From Varanus komodoensis (Eukaryota > Chordata > Lepidosauria > Squamata > Varanidae): a stretch of DNA of 64,000 bases. The notes below the pieces were generated by a model. The model saw nothing but the letters and a program-made list of their open reading frames with translations, was not told the DNA's origin and searched no databases. Positions 35,881 to 47,965 of this stretch are shown in pieces (the first letter of the stretch is position 1; each line of letters begins with the position of its first letter). Where the stretch lies: assembly GCF_004798865.1 (NCBI RefSeq), contig NW_025336416.1, forward strand, positions 2,279,172 through 2,343,171, written 5' to 3'. A program made the position numbers and the translations under genes.

Positions 35881-36821
35881 GAAGGAGGATCAGGACTTGA
35901 AGTCTCTAGCAATAGTGATTCTGAGCTTGTGCAAGCACCAGTTTCTAACCCCTCTGAACTGGGGCCCACTGCTACAGATCTCAGATCCACATGGTCCTGA
36001 TTCTGTACATCAGACCTTAGATTTCTCTAGTAGATGGGGTCACCAGTCCCCCTACTGGCTGCTCATTTCCAGCTCTCCTGGAGTATCCAACATCTACGGC
36101 AAAAGGCAGTTGGACCCTGAACAGCTCTTCCAGCAGCGTTTTCCTGACTAGAACTTCCTGCTCCCAGTTCATGCTGGAGTAACTTGCTAACATAATATCC
36201 CTGGCACCACTGACCATGGTGCTGAAATCAGGCCAGGTACCAGCGATGATTCAGTGGCCTGCCCCATTTCATTTCTTTCTCCTCATCTGAGCCACCACTC
36301 AGTGCAAATGTCCGAACCCTAGTTGGAGCAGGACAGGTTCTGTTCTATAGTGATCTGGGGCAGATGACAGTTCTGCACCCAAAGATGACAGCTGAAGCTT
36401 CAGCTAAAAAGTACGCTCTCTTCAGTGCTGGAGAACTTCAAAATCCACTCCCCATTTCAATACAGCATGGTGACTCTTTACTTCTCTGCATTATTCTGAG
36501 TCCTGCTCAGGGTCTGCAGCATTGACCCAGTGCCATAATGATGCCCATGCTCCCCACCACGGCACCAGCTGGTGGGCTGCCATCTTCCATGTCCTCTGTT
36601 TGGCCACCCCACTGAAATGAGCAACAGTCTGCAGCAACAGCTTCTTGAATGCTCCATTCAACTGCCCTGCTTGTACTCTCTGTACCAAGCTCTGCTGCCC
36701 TCTTCTGACCTCTGACTACAGCTGTTTTACCAGGATTGAATCCGGGCACAATAAATTCACTCTAATGGGGCCCAGGAGCTCTCCTTTCCCCACTTTCCCA
36801 GATTCACACATGACTGTCACA
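35881..36821. other. Unassigned stretch, possibly more of repeat Y
   Basis: The sequence keeps a fairly GC-rich, coding-like texture up to about 36470 but has no single open frame and no motif I recognise. It could be the continuation of the element at 35560, or an old processed pseudogene. Confidence 0.3.
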
Positions 36822-37120
36822 AAGGGGAGGTGGGGCAGGATCTCTTCTTAAGCACCCCAGAGTGCAGGACATGGAATAATGGGCTCAAGTTACAGGAAGA
36901 CAGGCCCTGGCTGGACATCTGGAAAACTTCCTGACCATTAGAGCTGTGTGGTGATGGAACCAATGACCGAGGGAGGTCATGGGCTCTCCCATGCTGGAAG
37001 CATTCAAGAGGCGCTTGGCAGCCATCTGCCAAGGGTGCTTTAACTTGGAGTCCAGCATTGAGCAGGGGACCTGATGGCCTTCTAGGCCCCTTCCAACTCC
37101 ACTATTCTATCCTTCTAAGT
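36822..37120 (+). mobile_element. CR1 LINE 3' tail
   Basis: 'agagtgcaggacatggaata', 'atgggctcaagttacaggaa', 'gaaaacttcctgaccattag', 'accgagggaggtcatgggct', 'tctaggccccttccaactcc' and 'actattctatccttct' follow the CR1 3' consensus from the end of ORF2 to the terminal ATTCTATN repeats. Sense orientation, 5'-truncated. Confidence 0.88.
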
Positions 37121-38486
37121 AAGGTTGAGAAAAGGCACCACAGAACAGCAGTATGTGAGCAAACAGCATAACTCAATAGTAGTTTACATTCCTTTTCACT
37201 AATGTTGCTGTTTGCAAAACAGGAGTGTGCAAGGTTCAGTTCTTGTTTCTTCCTGCAGAGTATCTTGAAGTAGTTAAAGGGTTTTTACATCCTTGACCCT
37301 CCATCTCTGTTGTTGCATCACTAGTTCACTTAGCAAAGTGCTTCATTGGTATGGAAGAACGGGCAGGATACACAAAGGATCAGGGTCCAACCTGTGTCCC
37401 ATTTTAACTCCTGTTGGGATGAAATTTAACCCAGTTTTGACTGATTAAATGAAATTTCACCCAGACTGACACCCTATGCTTTCAGGTTTCATCCCGATGC
37501 AATTTGAAACGACCAGGATATTATGCCTTGGAAATTGAGGCTTGTGATGGAATGGCTGACAAATGACTTGACTTTACAACAGCTTGAGTGATGTGGCGGT
37601 AATAAAGGTAGGATTCCCTGTCATTCAGGACAAGTCTCAGTGCTTCAGCAAATCTTCCATCCTACCAAGCAATTAAAGTGGCTTGTTTGGAATGAATTCT
37701 GACCTGGCTGGGCACCATGAAATGCTATAGTGATGCATTCAACCCCTTCCAGTCCAGATGCTGCCTCTTCTGGTGTTATTTTAATGCTGCCAGATAATAG
37801 GATCAAAAATTATCTGGAGAGGAGCATAACCTCAAATGGCACCACCTGGGCCACAGGTCATTGTCTGCTGAGCTGCTGAAACACCTCTCTCTTGGTTCAG
37901 CAGCAACATGCCCTCAAGGTGGCCAGGTCTCCTGAAAGGCCCGCCTTGACTCATGGTGGGGACCATCCCCAGACAACACAATGGCTGCTACCCTGGCCAT
38001 TAGCATCCATTGTGTCCAAAGCAAGGTTCCCCCTTCATCCTTTTAAAGCAACGGGCTGTTCTTTGGCCAAAGCTCTTTATTTTCCAATGTAGACCCAGTA
38101 AGCACAATCAGCACAAAAATGCACCTCTGAGCAGGCACACTAGAAACTATTGAGTAGCAACTACTTCCATGAACCTCCTTTTGGGAAACCTTGGGCCCCT
38201 TCTCTCTGGGAGGGCTCTTTTGGAGATGGGCAAGCCTCTTTTCTGTATACTGTCCCTCTAGTTGGCCAGTCCTTCTCTCCCAGTGCCATGTCATGGGTTC
38301 AAAAATCGTATCAGATTCAGCTGGCTCCTGGAACTCCAGTTCCACAGCCCCTCCTAGCAATTGCAGAGCCCAGCTATTCTCAGCATCTCCCTGCGCACCT
38401 GGAAAAGACAGCCTTGAGATAAGCCCTTCTGCCTCTTCCATTTCAATATCTGGTGGACCCATTTCCACCAGAGGGTCCATTTCCCA
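37121..38486. other. Unassigned noncoding stretch
   Basis: No repeat recognised. A 145-codon minus-strand frame (38043-38480) has no domain that I can name and overlaps plus-strand frames of similar length, so it is not called. Confidence 0.4.
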
Positions 38487-38516
38487 GGACCCTCCCTCTC
38501 TGAAGAGGGAGGGTCC
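38487..38516. repeat. Perfect 13-bp-stem hairpin
   Basis: The arm ggaccctccctct (38487-38499) and its exact reverse complement agagggagggtcc (38504-38516) flank a CTGA loop. 'gggtccctctctgaagag' then repeats part of the arm directly after it. The polypurine/polypyrimidine character suggests a slippage-made palindrome. A terminator role is not implied. Confidence 0.9.
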
Positions 38517-39285
38517 CTCTCTGAAGAGTCTGAATCCTCCTTGACACTAGCATGGCACGTGAGAAATTTCATTGTAAGGTGAGGTGCAGTCGGGAATTTG
38601 GTGAGCCTCAGTCCATGTTCCTCTTTTCACAGGCTCTTGACCCATAATTCAAGGCTAGTTGAATCCATGCTCCAGATTTCTTCTCCATTATCCTAAAATC
38701 TGTTGCCTGCACTTTCTTCTTCCTGGTATGTGCCAAGCTGCATCTCCAACAGTACCTAAGTGGGAGATACGTATGTTGCATGCAGAAGGTCTCCAGTTTA
38801 CCAGAGAAGAGTATGTGGCCTTCTACTAAGCCAGATCATGGGCTCATGTCAGCTGTTTTCTGAATCACCACATCAGGGTCTAAGCCACATCCTGCTGTGG
38901 GTGCACTCCCTAGTCTGACCATTCTAGACAAGAGGGCTTCACATGAAATTTAGAGCCAATGTGGAGGCCAATAATTATATTCTCAGAGAATGAGTTAGGC
39001 AACCCTTTTTAATTCTTACTTGCATGTCATTGTTGAAATGTCTCTATAAGAATATTAACCTACCTCTAGGCTGTGAATCTGCTGAGAGGGGACACGAGTG
39101 GTGCATTTCATGGTGATTTACAAGTCTATTCCCAACTTTGCTTGCCTTTCACCCAGAATTACCTTCTATTCCATTAGGACCAAGAAATGGAACAGAAAGT
39201 GGAGCTCTGCTGATGGCAGTTGGCCAAGTTCTTGTTGGTTTCCATTGATTCTATAGCTTGGGCTCGGACACTTGTAGCCTTCTGG
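38517..39285. other. Unassigned noncoding stretch
   Basis: Nothing recognised. Confidence 0.5.
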
Positions 39286-39395
39286 TTCTTTTGGCCTACA
39301 GCTCCCACCATCCTTCACCATCAGCTTTCTGGCTAGAACTACTGGGAGTTAAGGCCAACACATCTGAAGGACATCAATTGGTCCACACCAGTATG
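39286..39395. repeat. Short palindromic interspersed repeat
   Basis: 'ggcctacagctcccaccatc' and 'ctactgggagttaaggccaa' are near-inverse arms. They are followed by 'cacatctgaaggacatca', a flank also typical of this repeat class. Same family as 4298 and 63158. Confidence 0.5.
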
Positions 39396-41822
39396 AGACA
39401 AAGTATTTATTATAGGCTTCCTTATCATCTTCCTCAGGCAGCTGTGTGGGATGCTATGAGGGACACCACTTGTAACAAGCAAGGTCTTTTGCCTTCCCTC
39501 AGAACCCCTCAGATTCCTGCTCCCATTCAGATTCACTTGAAATGTTGCCTTGGGTGAAAACATTGGTGGCAGCACTAGGAAAAACATGGATGCCTGAATT
39601 GCAGTCCAGGAAATGGCAGTAGGGGAAAGCAGGGGTACTTGAGGAAACCTTAAATGGCTATCCCACACCTCACAAAGCACATAGTACAACAATATCAATT
39701 ATTTACTGTGAAGACTACAGAGCATAAATATTTCAATCCATGCCAACAATAGCACTGCAGGAAGAGAAAAAAAAGACAAAAGCTGAAATTTCCATTTTAC
39801 AAAATCAAATGTGACAGGTGGGGTAGTAAAAGAAGATCATGGTCCTCACATCCATTAGCAGAAGAAGGTGGGGGGGGGGACAATGGGCATGCTGAGCAAC
39901 ACCCACCAAAGTAGGGGAACTCTGCTAGCACTTGCCTTCTCTTTGTCATGGGATGTGCATTGACTGGGATTGGCTGTCCTGTAAAGCATCTATGAATGAA
40001 GCTTTCAACACAAAGCCAAGATGGTTGAAGACATGGTCAGGGTGACTGTTCCCTTCTCACCTCTCTCCCTTAACCATGCATGGATATATGTGGAACAGTG
40101 ATTCTCCTCCCTCTTAAACCCTTAGGAGTTTCAGAAGACAGTGAGGAAAGGAGATACATCAGCCTGACCTCAGAGTTCTGACCCTCCAACTCAAATTCTG
40201 CCTTTCTCCAGGTCTGAAGGGTTTTAATGGACTGGATGGACTGAAGTGGAATGAAGGGTGGACTGCAAGTCCACAAGCCTTCCAGTGTCCAGCAGAGGAT
40301 TCTGATAAGAATGAGGTGCAAGCTACTTCCTTGGGAGAAGGGTAATCAGTGCATTATTTGGGGTTTTCCTAGCAAGGATATAGCCCTTCCTCAGAAGGGC
40401 TCCCTGTGAGATCTGGGACATCCTTAGTTGTGCAGAATTCTCACTCACAAAATGATGTGATGGTCCCACATAGCTCCTGCAGGGGTAGAAGTGCTGAGAA
40501 CAACACAGCATTACACCTTCCTAAGTATTCCTCCAGTTTTGCTCAATGCTGAGATAACCTTCTACTATTGGCCTAGTGGGAGAAAAGTCCAGACAGTGAG
40601 GGCCACTTGGCTGTATCCTGCTTTATTCTTGCCTTGACCTGCATTTCTGCCTTGATTTTGCTACCAGCTTCCCCTGAGAGCCTCAAGGAACCAAAGAATG
40701 GAACAAAGGGTGATTCTTTCTGCATTTAGCTAAAAATTCTCAGAATGCTCCCTTTGTTTGAGAAGGTATTGCCCAATCCAACAGCTAGACAGAGACATGC
40801 ATGTGTCTGTACAAAATATTACTTTCAGAGCTGCCTCTTGCAGAGGAAGGAAGCAAGTCTCAAATACAGATCTGAGCACATCTGAGAATGTACAAAAAGC
40901 CTTTCTTTCGCTACTAAGTAACCAAAGCAAACCTCTGCATACCTAGGAGAAAAGAGAAGCTCCAGACCAGAGTTTGTAGCTTCCATACATCCTTCAGTCA
41001 CAGTGCTTCTCACTTTAGAAACTAACTTTTCCCATGTGGGAATGTGACTCTTGCTTCCATGGTATACTGTAAGGATTCTACAGAGGTTGAATTGAGTGGA
41101 GTCTTCACTGTTTTGAAGGCTGAGAAAACTGGAAGGAAGCCCGTGTTCTGATCCTTTCCTTCTGGCACTGGTGCTATGGTTCAGAGAGCTTCTTCTGTTT
41201 TATGAACTAATTTAACGGTCCCTAATTCCAACTTCACTGAAAATATCTATATAATTCAACCTGTATTGGGATTGAAGGTGTTCAGCCTGGCGTGTTGTCG
41301 ATACAGGTGTCTCAAACACTATGGATCAGGAGAAATGTTCTGTGTGAGTGCCAGAACTGGCACACTGCTGGTCCAGAAACCATTACCATGTCAATAGAAT
41401 GTCTCAGTCACAGTCCTCAGCACAGGTTTCTTGCCATTTCAACGGAGCAGCTCCTGTATAAGTTGTCAAGGGGAAAGGCTTCTGCCCACTTGCTCCTTGT
41501 TTCGGTGCTCTGAAGAAATGCACTCTCAATGTATGCAAGATGCCAATGAATGCATCACCAACTCAAGGGATCTTTATTTCAAAGAGAACAAGAGCACACT
41601 GCCAAGGATCAATTTCTTTAGTGTAATTGCTGAAGAATGGAAAGGTTTCTCTGGAAGAAATGTAGCAAAGGTTATAAAGAAAGGTTGACAATCTGAGAAT
41701 CTGAGAATGCTGCAAAGAGAAACCTGAACCCTCAGAATATAATACTGTTTTCTAAAGAAAAGTGATGGGGAAATCATAGGTTCTTTAAATTTAAATTTCA
41801 TGTTGTTCCTATCCCTACCATA
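39396..41822. other. Unassigned noncoding stretch
   Basis: About 2.4 kb with no recognised repeat, apart from a G9 run near 39870. No exon supported. Confidence 0.4.
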
Positions 41823-42205
41823 TGGGCTAAGAGCCTAAGAAAGGCTCTGCTGGAACAGACCAAAGGTCCGTCCAGCCCAACACTCCACACACATGGTGGA
41901 AAACCAGCTGACCTCAGGACCCCTCAAACAGGAAGTGTGAGAGACTAGCAACTGGTGTTTACACACATGCCACCTCTGGTGAATGAGGCAGCACATAGTC
42001 CAGTCATAAGCGATAACCACCTCCCTCAAGAGTTTCTCCAGTTCCCTTTTAAAGTCAACACCACTTCCCATGGCGACCAGTCACAGAGTTCAACTACATT
42101 CTGTGTGAAGAAATACTTCCTTTTACCTGCCCTAAATCTCCCACCAATCAACTCCATGGGATAATCCTGGGTTGAGTGTTATGGGAGAGGGAGAGCTATC
42201 GTTGT
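41823..42205 (-). mobile_element. CR1 LINE 3' UTR, antisense
   Basis: 'taagaaaggctctgctggaa', 'cagaccaaaggtccgtccag', 'cagttcccttttaaagtcaa', 'tctgtgtgaagaaatacttc', 'cttttacctgccctaaatct' and 'gagtgttatgggagagggag' match the inverted CR1 3' region over nearly 400 bases. It is followed within about 140 bases by a BovB copy. Confidence 0.8.
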
Positions 42206-42339
42206 TGAGCTATTTTTGCGCAGCCTTTGAGCTAGAGTCAATGGACTGGGTTTCAAAAGTTATCAGCCCATGTTACGATATCAATGCATTCTGCTCATGC
42301 ATTACTTTATCATTAATAATTAACAGAATGTGTCCTAAA

Positions 42340-42955
42340 CATAAAATCAGAATATCGAACATGAGAAGCATGAATCAATGCAAACTGGAATCCATAAAGC
42401 AAGAAAGGGAAATGTTAAACATCACAGTACTTGGTGTGAGTGAACTCGGTGTGAATGAACTAAAGGGACTGCACATGGAGATCAGAAGACCGAGACTTGG
42501 AAAGGCAGCAGTGAAAGAACTAGAAAAGATCATCAAGTGTAAGGATGTTTCACTGGAAAGCAAGGCCAAGATCGTCCACACTGTTGCAATCCTGATTGCT
42601 ATGTACGGGTGTGAAAGCTGGACAGTGAAGAAGGCTGAGAGGAACACAGTGCCGGAGGAGAACTTTGTGAATCCTCTGGGCTGACAGAAAGATGGACAAG
42701 TGGATCCTTGATCCACTCAAGCCAGAACTTATCCTGGAAGCAAAAATGACTCACTGTGGAAGACTATAATCCTAGAGAAGGTCAAAAGCAGATGAAGGAG
42801 AAGACCAATCACAAGATGGATGGATTTCATAAAGGAGTCTTCAGTCTTGAGTTTAGAAAAACCGAGCAAGGGAAGGACAGGGCATTTTGGTGGGCACTGA
42901 TGTATAGGGTTGCCATAAGTCAGAGCCAACTGGACAACATGTAAGAGCACATGTG
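42340..42955 (+). mobile_element. BovB (RTE) LINE with internal deletion
   Basis: In one open frame (42172-42684) two normally distant parts of the BovB protein are joined. Codons from about 42349 to 42450 resemble the start of the endonuclease domain (NMRSMNQCKLESIKQE...LGVSEL; the family reads NVRSMNQGKL...LGISEL). From about 42484 the frame continues with the region after the reverse transcriptase (VSLESKAKIVHTV, then MYGCESWTVKKAER). The 3' coding end and the tail 'gttgccataagtcagagcca' follow to 42955. Most of the endonuclease and the whole catalytic reverse transcriptase are missing. There is no expanded AAC tail. Confidence 0.72.
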
Positions 42956-44085
42956 TACATTATTTGAACATTCTGGAAATTTACTAGCATGTTCATTATA
43001 CTGTTCACATTTAACACAGGCTATGGTAGATTGAGCCATGATCCAGTGTCCAACATGATGTCCAACCTGGAAAATCCACGAGTCTCCCTCTCTAGATCTT
43101 TCAGGCAAACAACATCTTGAACAACTCATCTTTGGAAAGTTTTAAGACTGACATTCAGAAAGCAACGGAGACCTTTCATTCATTGTTGAGTGTCTGTTTT
43201 GGAGTCAACATATTGCTACCAAGGAAGGTTGTTTCACTCCCTCCTTGTCTGGCTTTCCAACCCCAATCACTCCCGCTATCTGCAATAGCTAGTTGCTTAC
43301 AAGCGGCTCCTTTTCAAATGCAAAAACATTATCTGCAACAGTTTCCTATGTCAGTTCAAAGGGAGGAAATAATAGTGTTTTACCACACTGTCCTACACCT
43401 GGTCGATGTTTTATTAATGAATGCTTCAACATCTTTCACACACACACAAGCTCCAGCATGCATGTTTTTTGCTTTCCCTTCTGCCGCTCGGATCAGATGT
43501 CAACATAAGAGGAAACACAAGAGGTCATTTCCTCTCAAATGAATGTGCGGCTGCTGCTTCAGACACAACATGCTGGCGGTTGGAAAGCAGGGAAACAAAG
43601 AAAGAACAGGACATTACAGCAAAATAGAGGCCTGGCTAGCGTTCGATTCCAGCTGCACAAGGCAATGGGCACTTTGGTGGATCCCAGTTAGAAGGTTCTG
43701 AAGGTATTCTTGGCTTTGAACAAATTGGCATGACTTTACTGCAGCTAATTTGGATTTGCAAAGGGGAAATGTAATAACCAAGCCACATCAAGGCCAGTGA
43801 GAACAGGGGAAAAGCATGAGTATATGTCCACCCTTGAGCAATGCTCTAATTCTGCGTAGATGCAGCGTGTATCCCAAGGCCATGAACTGGCACACCCTCA
43901 CTCCATGGTGCATGGAAATCACTGCGTAAGGCAGGTGGAGCAATGAAACACATAGAAGAAGAAACCACTGTTAACACCTTGTAAAAGTTCCGCATAAGAG
44001 CATTCAGGTAATGAAATGGGGGAAAGGTACTCATCAAAACACAGTTTATACAGTTTCTCCATTTCAACTCATACCTTGTTTGGTC
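42956..44085. other. Unassigned noncoding stretch
   Basis: Nothing recognised. A 141-codon frame (43117-43542) has no known motif. Confidence 0.4.
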
Positions 44086-44300
44086 ACAAAATCATGCCAG
44101 TCACATCATGACCCCATGGACAACATTCCTCCAGGTTCTCCTCGCCTCCACCATCCCCTGGAGTCCACCCAAGCCCACACCCACTGCCCGAGTGACTCCG
44201 TCCCGTCACCTCATCCTCTGCTGTCCCCTTCTCCTTTTGCCTTCCATCGTTCCCAGCGTCAGGGTCTTCTCCAGTGAGCTGCTCCTTCTCACAACTCATA
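44086..44300 (-). mobile_element. BovB (RTE) LINE 3' end, antisense, ruminant-like type
   Basis: 'catgaccccatggacaacat', 'tcccctggagtccacccaag', 'tgactccgtcccgtcacctc', 'cccttctccttttgccttcc' and 'gtcagggtcttctccagtga' are the inverse of the last 200 bases of the BovB coding region, in a form closer to that of ruminant BovB than the other four copies here. No microsatellite tail is visible on the left. Confidence 0.72.
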
Positions 44301-46914
44301 CCTAGTAAGAGAGATATTTCAGTTCATTCTAGCATATTGGCAATAGTATTGTCTGCCAATGGTGTTTCCATCCATTTTGATTGTATCTGAACTTTGGGTC
44401 CCCTGCAGCCCTCTTGTTCCTGGCTTCCTCTGTTTTCTTGCTCTTTTCTTCATTTGAATTCCCCAACTAATCTCGAGTGGTTTTCCTACCTGCCTCATCA
44501 CCACACCTGCATGCTTTCCACTCCCAAAATATTCACCAATCAGAAAAGTGAAGTTTTCTCTACTTTCTGCATCCGTAGCCAGCTAGTTTCTCTTGCTTCG
44601 AATGCTGATTTCTTGGTCTGACCAAGGAAGAGTTTCTAAACAGAAACTAAGTCATTTTACAATTAAGAAAAAATGCAAAATAGCCAAACAGTATCATTTC
44701 TTCACAGAGGAAATCCAGAAGAAGGTATAATTGAGGGGAAAAAAACTGAAGAGAGATCAAGCAGGGCAGAGGTAACCCAGCCATGCTCTTTGCAACGCCC
44801 ATGGACATAGCCCAGATCACCTTACTGTACATGAGGAGTCAAAGAAGATCAAGCAGCCATTCAGCCTGCAGAGTATCAGCTCCTAAAGGTGTGGCCACAG
44901 GAGAACTTTTATCAACAAAATGCCTGTCTATTCAGACTCCTCAAGATTAAGAAGAAGGAGGATTCCTCAATGTAGCACACTCAGCAGGAGCAGAAAGACT
45001 GCAGGACCTGGCTGAACCTAGGTCTGGGAAGAGCAGTGAAGACCGAACTGTTTCAGCTTTTAGTTCTGGCCCATCTGCTGCTGGAACAGCACAGGTTCCA
45101 CAGGTCTGTCTCCCCCAGCTCCCTTCCCACACTTTTGATTTTTGGCTTTGTCTTGATCCTGAGACTTTGCTTGCCCTTTAGATCCCTCCTGTGTATTTGA
45201 ACTGAGATGTAATCAATGGCTCTGTTAATGCACCGAATGCAACCAGAACAGTGGGTATTGCATCTAGTTGGTGTAGCAAGACCTTTCAAAATGCTCCTGC
45301 CACTTGGGAGGGCACATCTGGTCTCTAAACTGGCAGCAAAGTATCTTGAAGTATCTTGCACATGATAAAACCAGCCGCAAGAGCAAGGAAGTCTGATGTT
45401 CACCTATTGTTTTGAAATAACCAGCTGTATTTTAGACTGTTGGCTTCTAACATTCATTTAATGTTTATATCCAGGGCATTTCCTTACTAACTCATCCCTT
45501 CCTAAAAGAAATCCCTCTTAGGAAGTGTGATCTATTGTATCTCTTGTACGGGAGTAGTAACTAGAACATCTTCTGTTGGAGCTGAAGATGACCTGCCTCA
45601 TCCATCAGTGGGATTCACTGCCCTTAGCTACATACAGCATTACAACCCTGTCCCTCAGCAGCCCAAAAGGCCTTTTAACAATAGTCTCTTTGCTACAATT
45701 GTACACATTCCCATTAAGCAGGGACTTAATAAAGGGGCATGGAAATGTTTTAAACAAACAAACAAACAAATAAATAAATGGAAAGATCAGCCTGGAACAG
45801 TGCACAGAAATCAGGAAGGACACAAGGAAAGTGTCAGTATGAGACTGAGTCAGTTCTTCATCTCAACACCCATCCATTGCCCTAATTTAATCGAGCCAGG
45901 CACTTGAATTCATAGACTGAGCAAAAATTGCACAAAATGAGGAGTCATCTTGCACAAAGTTGAACAGACGCCAACAGAACTCAGACTAGGGCCAGGAAAT
46001 TCTTGCCACAAATTCCAAACAGTGGCGATTTTCATAAATGTACCGTTATACATCCTTTCTAGAAAGTATTGCTAAGTGCATTGGTTCCAAAACAGAAAAT
46101 GCTAGTGTGCCCTCACATCTCTCATGGATTTCCAGTGGATCACACAACTCGCTCCTAAGAATGCTTTCTGTGGCACAAGCCTCACCACATTCAGTGGAAA
46201 TTTCTTATACATATACTTGGGTCCGCAGCTTCTATTTGGGTGTATCAGGGCTAGAGATTTGTTAGAGTTGTATTTCAGTTTGTAAGCTATCCAGTCTTGC
46301 CCTGTTCAGAGCCCAAATGCAAATGTGAACTAGACTGATTGAAGCTAAATGTGAAAATTCCTCAGGAGCAACTCCTTGCGAATCCTGTGGTAAATTTGCC
46401 TAACAAATTTAGACAAAGCCAAAGAAAATTCTTGTGTCGGTAGAGAAGGAAGGGAGTGCTTACACCACATTCACTGAAAGGGTGAACGTTCACTTTCCTT
46501 GAAACTCTCATATCTATTTAGCATAAATGTGACTTTTCAAGTTCACCATGAATTTCATGCACAGCCATGGCAAGCCTACGAAGCAGAGGTATCAAACTCC
46601 TTTCTCCCTGAAGGCCAAATTTGGGCTAAAGGCAAAAGAGGCAGAGATAAAATACAAAAACAGTGGCTTAAAGCAATTACAGCTATAAACTAAGCAACAG
46701 GAGAAGCATTTTAACTGTTTTAGTCCTGGAGAAAATGCTGGGCAAAAGCTCAGAAATCAGAGAAGCATCTATGGTTGGGGAAAGAGGTCTGGCCACCTGA
46801 GGAATCGAGAGTTTCAGGTGGGCAGTGACTGTCCCATGGGACTCTTCTGTAAGGTTTCTTCACCTTTTCTGTTCGTGTGAAATTGTGAGCAGGCTGGTTG
46901 TAGCTTTTCCACAC
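44301..46914. other. Unassigned noncoding stretch
   Basis: About 2.6 kb with no recognised element, except an A/C-rich (AAAC/AAAT)n run at about 45750-45780 that could be the tail of an unrecognised retroposed copy to its left. No gene supported. Confidence 0.4.
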
Positions 46915-47240
46915 TCCTAATCACTCAGGCCTGAGCTGCACTCATTAACTAGCTAAACCATGCAAACAGCTGGCTAGAAACCTTCTTAAGCGTTCTTCTG
47001 CTGATGCCTCATTTCCATGACAAAGAGATTAACGAGATAAGCAAGTGAAATCGGCAACCTACTGCAGCAGCGCTGATGGCAACAGGAGGGGAGAAGAGCT
47101 GACACAGACTTAATCAGCTGCCCGGACAATTTTCCTGCACTGTAATTTTCCTGCTTTCTGATGATTCATGTAAGAAAACAGACCGAGCTCATTTTGCAGC
47201 TTATCATGTGCCTGACATGAACAAGCTGCCCCATGTGTCA
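46915..47240. promoter_or_regulatory. Best possible conserved noncoding element (inference)
   Basis: Repeat-free, with many factor-like words close together: 'ctcattaactagc' near 46941, 'gacaaagagattaac' near 47019-47033, AGATAAG at 47035-47041 (GATA-like), TAATCAGCTG at 47111-47120 (homeodomain core next to an E-box), AATTTTCCTGC repeated at 47128-47138 and 47144-47154 (one and a half helical turns apart), and 'tgatgattcatg' near 47159-47170. This texture is common in ancient vertebrate enhancers. Sequence alone cannot show activity or conservation. Confidence 0.28.
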
Positions 47241-47589
47241 GGCAAGACACCGAGTCCCAAGGCATTTCGAGGCATGTGGCTCAGGGACTTTACGGGAGCA
47301 GATGGCGCCTGGAATCACCTTGGCTGATCGTTCCTTCACTGAATCAGCACAGCAGGGATATTCCACCATACTCCTTGGGCCAGCTGTTCACCGGACCACT
47401 GATAGCAAACTCAACCACTAGAGTATTGCTACTACTAGTAGTTAGCACTACAGATGTGGTCATGTAGGAGGTCCATATCAGGAGGGTGCCAAGTTGGAGA
47501 AGGCTGCTCTCAAGGTTTTGTGATATTGAACACCCAGGTCAAAGTGACTTTATACTGACTCTGACTGTTAAATATAATGCTTTAGAGCA
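47241..47589. other. Unassigned noncoding stretch
   Basis: Nothing recognised. Confidence 0.5.
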
Positions 47590-47965
47590 TCTAGCCACAA
47601 TACCTGCATATGTCTGCCTAGAGATCTGAGGGAGCGGTCCTTCTCCGGGAGCCCTCTTTGAAGGAAATTAGGAGGGTAGCTATCTGAAGAAGGGCCTTTT
47701 CCATGGTGGTGCCCTGACTTTGGAATATGCACCCCAGAAAGGTTCACCTGGCACGGTCACTTTATTCTTTTCAGCGCCAGGTCAAACCCTTTTTATTTTC
47801 CCAGTGTTTTAAGACCTAACTGTTTTAAGTGGGGTTTTTATTGCTAAATTTTGGGACTCTGTGTTTTAATTAATTTCTTTTCTTTTCTTACATTTTATTG
47901 TTAAACCATTCCAAAACTTTGGTAATGGGACAGTCTATGAAAGTTTTAAATAAATAAATAACTTA
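47590..47965 (+). mobile_element. L2-like LINE 3' end
   Basis: 'cttctccgggagccctcttt', 'gggccttttccatggtggtg' and 'caccccagaaaggttcacct' encode the ORF2 C-terminus, closest to the 130-500 copy. Then come 'cgccaggtcaaacccttttt', 'gttaaaccattccaaaactt' and a tail of AAATAAATAA at 47950-47960. Confidence 0.72.

Noticed and set aside
38043-38480. 145-codon minus-strand frame
   Set aside because: No motif recognised, overlapping plus-strand frames of similar length, no splice or promoter evidence.
42172-42684. 170-codon plus-strand frame as a host gene
   Set aside because: It consists of joined BovB LINE fragments (and some flank), as shown by MYGCESWTVKKAE.
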